DNA from: Aulostomus chinensis | Taxonomy: Eukaryota > Chordata > Actinopteri > Syngnathiformes > Aulostomidae | DNA length: 64,000 bases | Assembly: GCA_037954235.1 (NCBI GenBank) | Contig: JBBMOA010000018.1 | Location: 4,436,001-4,500,000, forward strand | Reading direction: 5' to 3' | Shown here: positions 1-10,376 of the stretch, in pieces | Numbering within the stretch: the stretch's first letter is position 1 | Layout of the letters: each line of letters begins with the position of its first letter | The notes under the pieces: generated by a model | The model's input: the letters and a program-made list of their open reading frames with translations, nothing else | What the model was told of the DNA's origin: nothing | The model's database searches: none | Position numbers and translations under genes: made by a program

Positions 1-2513
1 TCTGTTAAATACTTCAAATGCAGTATCGCACCTAAACGTTTCACAGTATTAACGCGAGTGAAGCAAATGCCAGTCACGTCATCGTAGTGCAGGTCTGCTG
101 TTTGCTTCAGCTCAAAAGGTTACTCTGACAGGCCGACCCTACATCTCAGCTCTTGGAGGCATTAAAAAGTATAAATATCACCACCTTTCACTGTATTTTT
201 TTTTCTCATTAAAAGTGCATCCATTAGGTCCAGGCTTTTTGAAACTGAATGAAATGGCACCTCACACAGCGGGGGTTGTCCACCTCTTCGTTCAGTCAGT
301 GACTCATGCGGAGGCAACCTTCTCACACAATATTAAAAGTATTACACCATCTGATCTATTGGTTTCTCTAAATTAGGTTTGCATTGATTGGTTCGTGCAC
401 GTCTGCCAGCATCACCGCTTTGACTGATTGGGTCTGTATTTATCAGAGGGAGGCTCTGCTCATCAGGCTCAAAAGTATTAATTGGATGAGCGTTAGCGAG
501 CAGCTAAAAGGGATTGGTGTGCTTCATCAAAGCAACACACAAGACTGAGACTTGTAACAGCAGAAAGTCAGACTTAATAAAGAAAGATAGCCATTACAAT
601 GATAAGAGCAATATCCTCACTGGTGTAGCTGACATATTTATTCAGCTCCCCTGTCAGACACGCAGGCCTTTGTTACAGTCATAATTTACAGGAACATCTC
701 AGCCAGCAGCCAGTCATTTACAGCCTCTGCTACCTGCCATTGGAGGAACGATGTGCAGCAGAACATCTTTTCCTCAGTGTTTTTTCTCTCCTCTCTTTGC
801 AAACCACATCTGATTCTTTCTCAGGGGTTCAGACTTTACTTGTGTATTTATATGAAGCCAGGGGCGACATTGCCACTCGGGGAGGGGGAAGGGGGATTTT
901 ACTGAACTATTGTGAGTCTGTTTTTTTTTTTTAATCCCTGAATTGATATATGGAGATTAAAATAAAACAGTTTTTCATAGCTTTGAGTCTCAGCTCGCTA
1001 TTTTTTTTTTAGCTGTTTGTAGTACAAGAATCTTGACATGAGGCTTGATGATCTGAAACAGCTAAACATTTTGAAAAAAGTATTTTTTTTTTTATTCTGC
1101 AGAAATTTGTTATGCAGACCGATGTTTTACAAGGACACTTTCCCAGTTGATGTGTGATGGATGTTAATGTAACGGCTCATGTTGGTGCATGGCTTTTATT
1201 CTTTTGGCTTAATATTTCATTGGGGATCGAATCAAGACCATTTTAAACTGATCAAAATCGGTATGTTTAATGTTCCACATCAGCTGCAACAATGCATCCA
1301 TCACGGATTGAAAAAAAAATTGCTATCTAGAAAATAGATTAATCGTTTCAGTCGGCATGGACAGCACAATCTGAAGCAAAGAAAACGTTAATAGATTTTA
1401 ATTTAATGATCATTTCTGCGCGCATTTTTTTGTTAAAGAAGCCATTTCATTGCTATGATGTTTCATACAATTTGATGTATCATCTTCTCTCATTAATTGA
1501 GCTTCATGTTTTGTTGTATACGCGATCCCTTAAAAAAAGTGAAAGGTTATTATCATCAGCACTGAACTGGTAATGCAAGCATTTTCCAATCATGCAGCAA
1601 CTCAACCTGTCAGCCATTTCGCAGTCCTACAGCTACATTCATGTCCCATCACCGATGATAATCCCTGGAGTCCTGAACATGCTGAACATGGAGTCATGTG
1701 AATGCACACATACACAAGTAATATAGTTAAGGTTCAAAGGAAATGTGATGTACTTACGTTTTGACATGTCAATGAAAAAAATGTAGAAAAATAGCAGTTT
1801 AGTTAATAGGGTGGAAAATATTCGAATACCTCTGTCTCTCCTGTGGAGCAAAGTAGCAAGACATTAAGGAGAATAAACTAGAGAAATCAGGTTTTGATGA
1901 TTTTCTGCTACGAAAATGAAGTCATCTCTGAATGAAGGGGCACACAGCTGGAGTACCTCTGTACTGTGGCAGCTACAATATTTGTCACACTTTTGTTTTT
2001 CCATTCCCTTCACTGTAGCATTTTTCTCAACACTACCAGATAATCTCCCTCGTTTCCGGGCCTCATTGTGAGAAAAGTGTAATACTTGGCATCACCGTGA
2101 ACTGCTTTGGCTGCTTGGGAGAGCCAGGAAGAAACACAGAAGTGGGTCACATGATGGAAGAGAGGAGGGGACAGAAGAGAGATGTTGGATGAAAGGACAG
2201 GTAGAGAGGAAGGAAAATAACCAAAAGAATACATTCAAAAAAAGAGCAGATGGAAGAAAAAGTGCTATTCTACTGCTCATATGAGGGTGTAAATGGGCGA
2301 CAAGCACAAAACTTGAAAGACAAGTGTGTTCAGCAGTGTAGGGGGTAGTAACTATCTTACTTTTAGGCAGTAGTAGAGTAAGGTAACAAGCTTCCAATCA
2401 AACTGCAGTAACTTTATAACAGTTCCTGTGTGCAGTGACGTGTTACCACCCGAACTGACCCTCGTGTTATCCATTGTAGCCAAAATTTGTAAAGGAATAA
2501 CCGATTTACTCAC

Positions 2514-2790
2514 AGTAAAATGATCCGGGAGGCTGAGTGCTGCCCCTTTTTCAGTCCTCCAGAGTCAATATGTCCATCTCACAAGTTTTATAGTCCAGCC
2601 TGGAACTGCATAGACAATTAGGAGTCGTTGTACAATAAAACTAAGACGAAAAATAACGTCTTCAGGGAGACTTTATCCGTTTTCGATGCTAAAAACACCG
2701 TTCACGCACCGATAACATTCGGCGCCGCCATTCCGTATCGCGTGACGCACGTCAACCAATCAGAGCTGTTATAGGGCGCCAAAGCGGAAG
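2514..2790 (-). promoter_or_regulatory. Promoter-like island with a candidate minus-strand first exon
   Basis: Read on the minus strand, this has a CCAAT box (gattggttgacg near 2755), CpG-rich sequence with an ATGGCGGCGCC start-like context near 2730, a weak TATA-like ctataaaac near 2590, and a strong donor ACT|GTGAGTAAA at 2514. The arrangement looks like a first exon, but no partner exon could be identified. Confidence 0.35.
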
Positions 2791-3025
2791 TAGGGAGCCT
2801 TGAAAACTAATCAACTTGTCATAGCCGTCATTTGTCAAGTTCAAAGCAAAGTTTACCTAGTCTCAGTTATGCAGTTGTTCTTTTTACAATATAAGTATCA
2901 AACTTACTCTATAGCTCTAATATTAAGGAGTATATCAGCTCTCAAACAGTACCCTGATACTTCCGTTAGCTCAGTTAACGGCGACTAATATTACCGACAG
3001 AAAACTAATTGTTGGCTGCCCTGAA

Positions 3026-3200
3026 ACAGTGGTTCCCATCCTGGGGTTTGGGACCCACACATGGGTTGAGAAGATTTCTTGGGGCTACCACATGGCTGTG
3101 TGAAATAAAACAGTTTTTAAGAATGGAAACTGTTTATTGCATTCTATTTCCTGGAGCAGTCATACATGTCCAGCCAAAGAATTATGCGTTTGAGGGGTCA
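3026..3200. repeat. Possible hAT-type transposon remnant
   Basis: The stretch gtggttcccatcctggggtt followed by tgggacccacacatgggttg resembles the end of widespread vertebrate hAT non-autonomous elements. Only one end is recognisable and the remainder is degraded. Confidence 0.35.
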
Positions 3201-4569
3201 AAGGGTGCCATCTGAAAATTATAAAATCCAATGTAAACTGTTAATTATATATTTAAAAATAACTGTTAATCTATCAACTCATTAAGCCATCAACAAGCTA
3301 GTCATCCAGTCACTCAGATGGTCTTGAAAACAGCTTATTTTTTCATCAATATTTGTTTTTCTCTTTGTAATGTCTATTTTTTCCCTTTAAATCCATGCCT
3401 AATATAGATGTACTTATACTGCAATGCATGTAATATTTTAAACTATTTACTATTACGTATTATCTAGACAATCATGAATCTTGTTGTCAAAATTACATTT
3501 TATTAGGAGTGAAGGTATAAAAAGGAGTCAATGAGAGAAAATACAAAAAAGAATTAAGTGTCTTTAATGATATAGACTACATTTGTACATTTCTACAGCA
3601 GACTTTCAGTAAAACTAACAGCCAATTTTGAAAAAATATACAGAAAGTTTTGCTTGTAACAACTGAAAATAAGAACTGGATAAGCTGTCAAGTGATCTGA
3701 AATTAAATAATTGATGTAAAATATTCAGTTCAATAGTTTGTCCCATTAAATAAATGATAAACATTTAATAGTTTCAACAATCGATGTGAAATACAAATTA
3801 CATTAAAGCACCATTTCAACAATGAGGATATTAAAATAAATAATTGGTATTCCTTATCAAGACAGTACATTTTCATGGTACTAATGTAAGGCTGTGCAGT
3901 CACTCTGAACACTCCTGTCGAATGACGTCAATGAGTTCGACATGGAATACATCATGGTGCGAGAGGAATGTTCATGTGACTTCCACCATGAACAGCAAAT
4001 AACTCTGGTTACAATATAAACAACCGTGAATGTGTAGCTTAATCGGCAACAAAACAGCAGACAATAACAATGTGGGTGACACAACATGTCCTTCTGTATA
4101 ATCAGCATTAGAAAAAATAGACCAAATGCATGACAAAACAGTCCTCGGAAAGATTGTCACTTTTTTTTGTTTTGTTTTGTTTTGTTTTGAACAAAATTGT
4201 ATTTAAATCTACAAATTGGGATTGTTCCCATTGCAAAGATAGTATTTTGCACTATCCCTCAATTTGTTACTGGCCTGGGAAAACAACAACAACAAAAAAA
4301 ATCATATTGCAGGATGTTTTTTTTTTTCCTCGCACTCACTCATCTACAAGTATGAAAAAGAGCAGCTGTTAAAAGCTGCACACGTAGAGTTGGCCTTGAA
4401 TATAGATTGTTTCAGGTCTGGAGATCATTCCGCTGTACACAGTTCATGCATGAGCTGTTCATGTATGTACTAGTCTCTAACCATCAATCTGGCATAGCAA
4501 CCGTCGCACAAGTCAGTCACAACAACACACGGTACCTTACTTTGATCCCTATAGACCTGCCTGACAATT

Positions 4570-4585
4570 GCACGCACACGCACAC

Positions 4586-4624
<39 letters not shown>
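4570..4624. repeat. (CA)n microsatellite
   Basis: Imperfect then pure CA repeat, probably within or near the kmt5c 3' UTR. Confidence 0.95.
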
Positions 4625-4625
<1 letters not shown>

Positions 4626-5117
4626 CCATACACACACTCAAAGTGAGAAAAGAGATTACAGTGAGTATAAAAACAAGGGAAGGCGGTTTTGAAAAAGTCA
4701 CAAGAACATATCAAAGACTGAGGCACAAAGCTGCCTTTTTAAAACCCACCGATACAAGTACCAGCAACCAGTGACGGTGCTCCTGTGTCTACTGCCGTAC
4801 AATGTATAGAAAAATTCATACAGCTATTTTACAGTGCAGTAAAGAGGGCTTTCAATGGGGCCGGTAACTCACAAATATATTTAATGCTTTCTTTAGGAAT
4901 TTGGTATATCTGCAAATTGTAGTAATATCTTCTTCTTCTTTTTTTTTTCTTTTTTTAAATCATACAGTAGGCTGAAGCTTTACATAAAACTGTGTCATTA
5001 ATTCATACGTTAACAGTTCATCAAAATAAAGATTTAGAAAAAGGTCAATGAGGCAGAGGAGATAAATAACTGGTAGGCTAGTAACTACGGGTTTACAAAA
5101 ACACTTTGCAGATGCCG

Positions 5118-5123
5118 TTTATT
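5118..5123 (-). terminator. Candidate kmt5c polyadenylation signal
   Basis: AATAAA on the minus strand 46 bases after the kmt5c stop codon. It is close to the stop, so a longer 3' UTR reaching towards 4 kb or 3.5 kb is also possible. Confidence 0.35.
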
Positions 5124-5168
5124 CCCACTCAAACAAAACAGCATCCAAAGGGCTTCTGCCGGTACAAA

Positions 5169-8100
5169 TCAATCCGAATACTGGAGATCTAAATCTACTG
5201 TGCCATCTGTCACCACTAACCTCACTCTCTTGGGTTTGGTGGCACCCATCGAGTGAGATGTTGGAACGGGTCCATAGTGTGGCGGTCCTGGGTGGTCCCC
5301 TGGTTGGCTTTGCTGTTGCATGTCCTTCTTGCAATGCTCATCCTGACTTTTGAGCCCTGAAAAGCCACCCAAAGAAAACGAGGGAGTGTTAGACAGCTGG
5401 GATCCACAGGGCTCCAGAACCAACCGCCCTTGGGTACCTGAAGGTTCCATCAGGCAATGGTAAGTGTAGTTTGTTGAACCGAGACCTGGGTAACCGTCAG
5501 CCCCATCCCTAAGGCCCAGAGTCAGCGAATGATCCCCGCTGAAGTTTAGAACATAGGGAGGACCTTGAGGGCCGTAAGGGAACGAGGCTGATGACTGGCT
5601 CTTATTTGCTGGTGCCGGCGTACCAGGAGGTGTACTGTGGATCACTTGAGGGCTGTTGTGCTGATGCATTGGCGAAAGTGACGTGCCAAAGCTGAAATCA
5701 AAAGGATCCTGTTGAGTATAACACGGCTGGTGTTTGTCTGAGCTCAGAGGAGTGGACTTATCGTGTTTCAAATTCTTCTCCTGTGGTGACAAATAACCTT
5801 CGGACATTTTACTAGGAAAGAAGAAGGGTCTTGGCAGGGCTGAGAAGTTTTTGTACATTGCATTGGTTTCGCCAGTGTCGTGTTTGTCAGATGACATCTT
5901 GCTTTTACTGAAAGGGTGAGGAAAAGAGGGTTTGTTGAAATGAGAACTGGACCTACTGGAGGAACCAAGATAGCCAACATCCTTTCCATATTCATGAACA
6001 GCAATGTTGCCTTTGTGATGGCCGTCAATGCCAAGTTTCTCACTTTGCTCCGACTTCTCCATTGCACCCGATTTGGTGCTGAAAGTTTTGGACATGACAA
6101 TAGGGCTGCCAGCAGCCATAGTGTCTTTACAAGGAGCACTGTACAAGTTCTGACTCTGGTTGCCCCCCTGAAACTTTAGGACCCTGTGGATAACTGTGGA
6201 GGGTTTCTCGTGGAAGCTAAAAGGATTCTCAGGGGGATTGGGGTTTTTCACAGTGAAGAGTTGAGGAGAGAGGAATTTGTTCGCCATTTGAGGTGGCGGG
6301 ACGGACTTAGTCAAGCAACTCTGGGACACGCCTCTCACTGTGTTGGGTGGACAACTAGAAAAAGACTGGGATTTACTGGGAATGGTCATACGATGGAAGG
6401 GCCCCTGGGTTTTGAGGTTAGACTGGGGTCTTGACTGGCTGCCGCTCATCTTGATGGTGGGTTGGGCTAAAGTAACAGGACATTGTGATGTAACAGAAGA
6501 TGACGTAGCGGCAAACATTCGTGGCTTGTTAACGATAGAGAAGGGCTGACTTTTGTAGTCTTCTTTTGACAGCCTTAATCCTAGATTTTTACTCATAATT
6601 CGTTCCTTCGCTGTCAACTCGGGGTTGCAGAGAGCTGAGAAACTGTAACTGGTGTTGGGTGGGTTTCTGTCTTTGGAGGTATCCTTCGCTTCACATTCCA
6701 GAGAGACTGAGTCACTTTTGGAAGAAATTAGACTTGGAAAAAACTGTAGATCCTCACTACTGAAGTTATTTCCTGGGCTGGGTGGGCCGAGGTATGGCGT
6801 TTCAGTGGTCCATGTGTCAGTGGGGCTATGGGAGAGGGGGCTGCTGAAAGGATCTGTGGGGGGATCCAGTGAACACAGATCTGATGGAGAAGAAGGGAGT
6901 ATGTTCTGTGGCTGATAATAACCCTCAAAGTTGAGACACTGAAAGTCCAGAATATCTTCGCAGCAGTTTGTGAAGGTGGGTTCGCCGGAGAGCATGTTAT
7001 CTGCATTTGTGAATGGAGGGGACTGGGACGGGGGCTGGATGACGGAATTAGAAGAACAGGGGGCTGTTTTTTCCAAAGTCTGAGATGAACACAATCCCTC
7101 AGACAGCCGAGAGAGACTGTTGTCAATTTGTTGGAGAGTGTGACTAAGGCAAGTGGTGGGCGTTTCAACAGGCCCACACTTGTGCACTCTCTCCATTTTG
7201 TGCCGCTGTTTCCTTCCTCCACTGTTCATCTCCAGCCTTTCAGTGATCATATTAGCAGCTGCGGATATAACTTCAGTTTTATTTTCATTGAGAGGGGAAG
7301 ACAGAGACAGCGGTGACAGGGACAGAGAAAACTGTGGTGGCTCTGCTTTCAGAAAGGCGGCGTTGCTGTTCAGTCTCTGAGAGGACGAGCACTCCTCTTT
7401 GAGCTTGGCAACATCAAGCAGTCCTCTCTTTTGCTTCACTAAAACATGACCTTTAATATCGTTCATAAATCTGGGCTCTACTTTAAGTTCAGACAGTTTG
7501 AGCTCTTCGTCCTTGCTGTCCACCTCCCAAATATCCTCTGCCTTCCTGCGTAGTTTGATTATTGGTAATGGAAGACCATTAGAGTCTATTTCAGGCATCT
7601 GTTTCTGTTGCGACTCACTTTCAAACAGGCAGCAGTTTCTTACAAAACGATCTTCAATTTTTGTTTCTTGCTGTACGGCTAAACAAGTCTGACTTTGATC
7701 AGTCTCTTTATTTTCTGGCAGTGTCTTAACACCTACTGGAATCTCACCATCGAGGTCTACTTTCTCATTTGTAGATTTAATGGCATTTTCAACATCTCCA
7801 ACGTCTTGGCCCTTCTCTGATTTCCCATCTGCAGGGGCACCTTGCCGTCCACACAGCCGCTCACCTCTTTTTTTCAAACGATGCAGTTGGCTCTTTGACC
7901 TCTTACTTGCCTGCACGTGAGCCTGAGCTGCCTGCATCTCCATGTTTAAAATGGATACAGAATCCATAATGGCCTTAAACGGGTCACACGGCTCTGACTC
8001 GTCACTTTCTGTTTTTAGCGTCAAATTTTCAACCCCTGTACTTTGCATCTCCCAAACCTTCCCTCTCCTTCGCTTGAAACGAATTTTAAAATTAAGACCC

Positions 8101-10376
8101 GGCTTTGTCTCCTCCGAATCACTTGTTTGTTGAAACGGAAATGTTCCCACCTCACCTTCTTTTACAGACTGATTCGGGATATTAGCGAGACCTTGTTTGT
8201 TCCCTAACACTTTATCATTCTCTAGCTTCTGAATGCTGTCAGAGTCACCCTCATCTTCATCTTGCCTCTCTATTTTACATTTCCGAACTTTCCTAAATAG
8301 ATGGCTTCGCTGAGTTTCATGACTTCTGGAGCGCAGTATTCTGCTTAAGTGGTTCTGTCTTGATATTCTTTTGGCGGGCAACCTCGCAAATCTTCCTTTT
8401 GTATCTCTTCCCACCTTGCCCATCTCGTTTGAACACTGGGCATGGGCTTGTCTCGTGTCTGCGGTCGAATTTATCACTCCTTTAGAAGCTTGATCTGTCG
8501 CAAAATTCAGACCTTGTTCTGTTTCTACAGAGCTACGAAATGTACGTTTCTTCAGAGGTATGTTGGACTGTATGTGTGCCTGCGGACTGACATCTGAATG
8601 CAGATTAGTCAGGCCTTTTGCTGTAATTGGAGACTTAAGAGGTAGAGTGTTGAGGCAGGTGGCTGGTGGGTCGTTAAGCCTCTGTGTCGACTGAAGCTGC
8701 ACACTATCTTCCCTCAATTCAGACGTAAGTGTAGCGGGACCTTCCTTGCCCGGGTGTCCCTTGGTGTTTTGCTTATCTTCTGTTTTTGTTTTCGCTGCTC
8801 TAGGCCTCATCGTTCGACTTCCTGTAATCCCGTTCTGCGCTGAACGATGGCACCTGCCACCATTTATTGCAGTCTCTTGGGATTCAAGCTCAAAAATGTT
8901 TTTGGGGGATGAGGTAGAAATATCTCCTTGTAATCTCTCATCTACTAAGCATTTATCTTTTCTCAAAATATCAGACAACAACACTTTTGCCTGCTTTATG
9001 ACAATGTCTTCTTCATGCCTGTTAACAAGTTGTTTACTCAGACTAGTTACCATTTGTTTGGAAAGTTTAACAACGCTGTCTTCCTCACATGCATCCAACT
9101 TGTTTTTAACACACTGCATGTTATTCTGTTGTAGCGTTTTTTCACTAGACACTATCTGACACTCCTTCTCTTCTTCCACAGCCTTGTTCGTTTTACATTC
9201 TCTAACCGCATTTCTCTTCGCCCTCCGTCCTTCAGTTTTATCTTTTACAGTGTCCTGCTGCTCCTTTTCTGTGTGACCCATTCCTTCTCCTGACATGGTC
9301 TGTATTTCAATAACCTTGTCTGGCTCCCTTTTCTCACTGGGGGATAAATCCCTCACTGTCTCACTTGCATGACGCTTCCTCAAGTTAACTTTATCCACAG
9401 CCTTGAAAAACATTTCCCTCACCCCTCTGTTGCCTTCAGCAGTGCAGTTCTCGGTCGCCCCTCCCTGCCTCTGCTGAGCTCTGGACACCGGTTTCTCTGA
9501 TAGAGCTGTCGGGGCCCGTGGTCGAAGCCCCTGACTGTGCCTGGTCCGTCCTCTTAGCTCCACTCCATCTTTCTTTTCCTCCGAGGTCTTTTCTGCTTCT
9601 TCACTTTGTGGCACCGATAGCCTTGTTAGGTTGACTGTAAGGTATTGCTTCATTGATATCAGTGGATTGTCCCAAGCTTTCTTAGAGCTGTCTGAGGCAT
9701 TATGGAAAACTTGTAACAGGGGTGGCGCGTAAGTGTTCTTGTGCTCGGTTCCTCCTGCAGCTGGAGTCTGAGCTGTAGTTTTAATGCAGGATTCTACGTT
9801 GCAGTTATTTTGAATTTCTGTGTTCGCTTTTTCCACCTTCTCTTGTTGTATTGCACGGCAGGTTTTGTCTGAGCCGACAGTTGTAATGCTGGATGTGTTA
9901 TTGGACCCTGTCTGACGTGTACGTGCAGCCTGATCCATGCTTCTTGTCCTTGAAGAGGTCCTCAATTGAACTGGCAGCCCACTCACCACTTTGACTGATT
10001 TCCCATTAAGGCCTCCAGCCCGTCCATTCTTCTGATGAACCGACATGGAGGAATTAAGAGTGAAAGGCTTTAGGTTTACCTCACCAGTCGCTTTATCACT
10101 GCTCAACATGTTATCGCTCAGCTTAACATCCTCCAGTTCTTGCAGCAGGGCCCTTTCTTTGCTTTTTGGGTCTTTGCAGGTAAGCAAGAAATCCACAGAG
10201 TGGCGTCGTACTCGGATTCTGAGGTCCCTCATTACAACTTGAGATAAAAGTGGAAGTGTCCGATGCTGCTTGGCTTTGGAGGATTTCAACGGGTGCTTTC
10301 CTGATCGTCTGTGCTTCTCTCGTCTCCACTTCTGTGTCTGACTCAGTTTTCTGTTCTTCAGTGCGTTCCTCCTCAT
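5169..10376 (-). CDS. kmt5c: Giant terminal exon of kmt5c, 1735 open codons
   Basis: A single uninterrupted frame of 5.2 kb ends in TGA-proximal sequence KRVRLVVTDGTVDLDLQYSD and follows a good acceptor (cctttacccagcag). Composition is low-complexity and mostly disordered: Lys/Arg/Glu/Ser/Gln-rich to about residue 1000, then Ser/Pro-rich with many aromatic residues. Three short basic patches share a pattern: DLRIRVRRHS (51-60), FKIRFKRRRGKVWEM (about 763-777) and IIKLRRKAEDIWEV (about 938-951). An acidic-hydrophobic block around 1170-1260 (DILDFQCLNFEGYY, then repeated SP/TP dipeptides) could be a transactivation-like or docking region, which is inference. I do not recognise a catalytic domain here. 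A frame this long is very unlikely by chance, so the coding call is firm. Ownership by kmt5c rests on strand, spacing and the C-terminal match. Confidence 0.85.
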   Translation of the reverse strand: MRRNALKNRKLSQTQKWRREKHRRSGKHPLKSSKAKQHRTLPLLSQVVMRDLRIRVRRHSVDFLLTCKDPKSKERALLQELEDVKLSDNMLSSDKATGEVNLKPFTLNSSMSVHQKNGRAGGLNGKSVKVVSGLPVQLRTSSRTRSMDQAARTRQTGSNNTSSITTVGSDKTCRAIQQEKVEKANTEIQNNCNVESCIKTTAQTPAAGGTEHKNTYAPPLLQVFHNASDSSKKAWDNPLISMKQYLTVNLTRLSVPQSEEAEKTSEEKKDGVELRGRTRHSQGLRPRAPTALSEKPVSRAQQRQGGATENCTAEGNRGVREMFFKAVDKVNLRKRHASETVRDLSPSEKREPDKVIEIQTMSGEGMGHTEKEQQDTVKDKTEGRRAKRNAVRECKTNKAVEEEKECQIVSSEKTLQQNNMQCVKNKLDACEEDSVVKLSKQMVTSLSKQLVNRHEEDIVIKQAKVLLSDILRKDKCLVDERLQGDISTSSPKNIFELESQETAINGGRCHRSAQNGITGSRTMRPRAAKTKTEDKQNTKGHPGKEGPATLTSELREDSVQLQSTQRLNDPPATCLNTLPLKSPITAKGLTNLHSDVSPQAHIQSNIPLKKRTFRSSVETEQGLNFATDQASKGVINSTADTRQAHAQCSNEMGKVGRDTKGRFARLPAKRISRQNHLSRILRSRSHETQRSHLFRKVRKCKIERQDEDEGDSDSIQKLENDKVLGNKQGLANIPNQSVKEGEVGTFPFQQTSDSEETKPGLNFKIRFKRRRGKVWEMQSTGVENLTLKTESDESEPCDPFKAIMDSVSILNMEMQAAQAHVQASKRSKSQLHRLKKRGERLCGRQGAPADGKSEKGQDVGDVENAIKSTNEKVDLDGEIPVGVKTLPENKETDQSQTCLAVQQETKIEDRFVRNCCLFESESQQKQMPEIDSNGLPLPIIKLRRKAEDIWEVDSKDEELKLSELKVEPRFMNDIKGHVLVKQKRGLLDVAKLKEECSSSQRLNSNAAFLKAEPPQFSLSLSPLSLSSPLNENKTEVISAAANMITERLEMNSGGRKQRHKMERVHKCGPVETPTTCLSHTLQQIDNSLSRLSEGLCSSQTLEKTAPCSSNSVIQPPSQSPPFTNADNMLSGEPTFTNCCEDILDFQCLNFEGYYQPQNILPSSPSDLCSLDPPTDPFSSPLSHSPTDTWTTETPYLGPPSPGNNFSSEDLQFFPSLISSKSDSVSLECEAKDTSKDRNPPNTSYSFSALCNPELTAKERIMSKNLGLRLSKEDYKSQPFSIVNKPRMFAATSSSVTSQCPVTLAQPTIKMSGSQSRPQSNLKTQGPFHRMTIPSKSQSFSSCPPNTVRGVSQSCLTKSVPPPQMANKFLSPQLFTVKNPNPPENPFSFHEKPSTVIHRVLKFQGGNQSQNLYSAPCKDTMAAGSPIVMSKTFSTKSGAMEKSEQSEKLGIDGHHKGNIAVHEYGKDVGYLGSSSRSSSHFNKPSFPHPFSKSKMSSDKHDTGETNAMYKNFSALPRPFFFPSKMSEGYLSPQEKNLKHDKSTPLSSDKHQPCYTQQDPFDFSFGTSLSPMHQHNSPQVIHSTPPGTPAPANKSQSSASFPYGPQGPPYVLNFSGDHSLTLGLRDGADGYPGLGSTNYTYHCLMEPSGTQGRLVLEPCGSQLSNTPSFSLGGFSGLKSQDEHCKKDMQQQSQPGDHPGPPHYGPVPTSHSMGATKPKRVRLVVTDGTVDLDLQYSD

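Larger units (their letters stand above)
1..5117. other. kmt5c 3' flank, no protein gene recognised
   Basis: AT-rich non-coding sequence with several T and A runs and a TTTTG repeat at about 4166-4190. The open frames here are short and without recognisable domains. It contains the promoter-like island, a possible DNA-transposon remnant and a CA repeat listed separately; part of the right end may be kmt5c 3' UTR. Confidence 0.5.

Noticed and set aside
6728..7222. 164-residue minus-strand frame inside the kmt5c terminal exon
   Set aside because: Out-of-phase overlap with the 1735-codon frame; it reads as low-complexity Ser/Pro sequence.
8746..9159. 137-residue plus-strand frame
   Set aside because: It lies entirely opposite the long kmt5c exon and has no domain of its own; a shadow of biased codon use.
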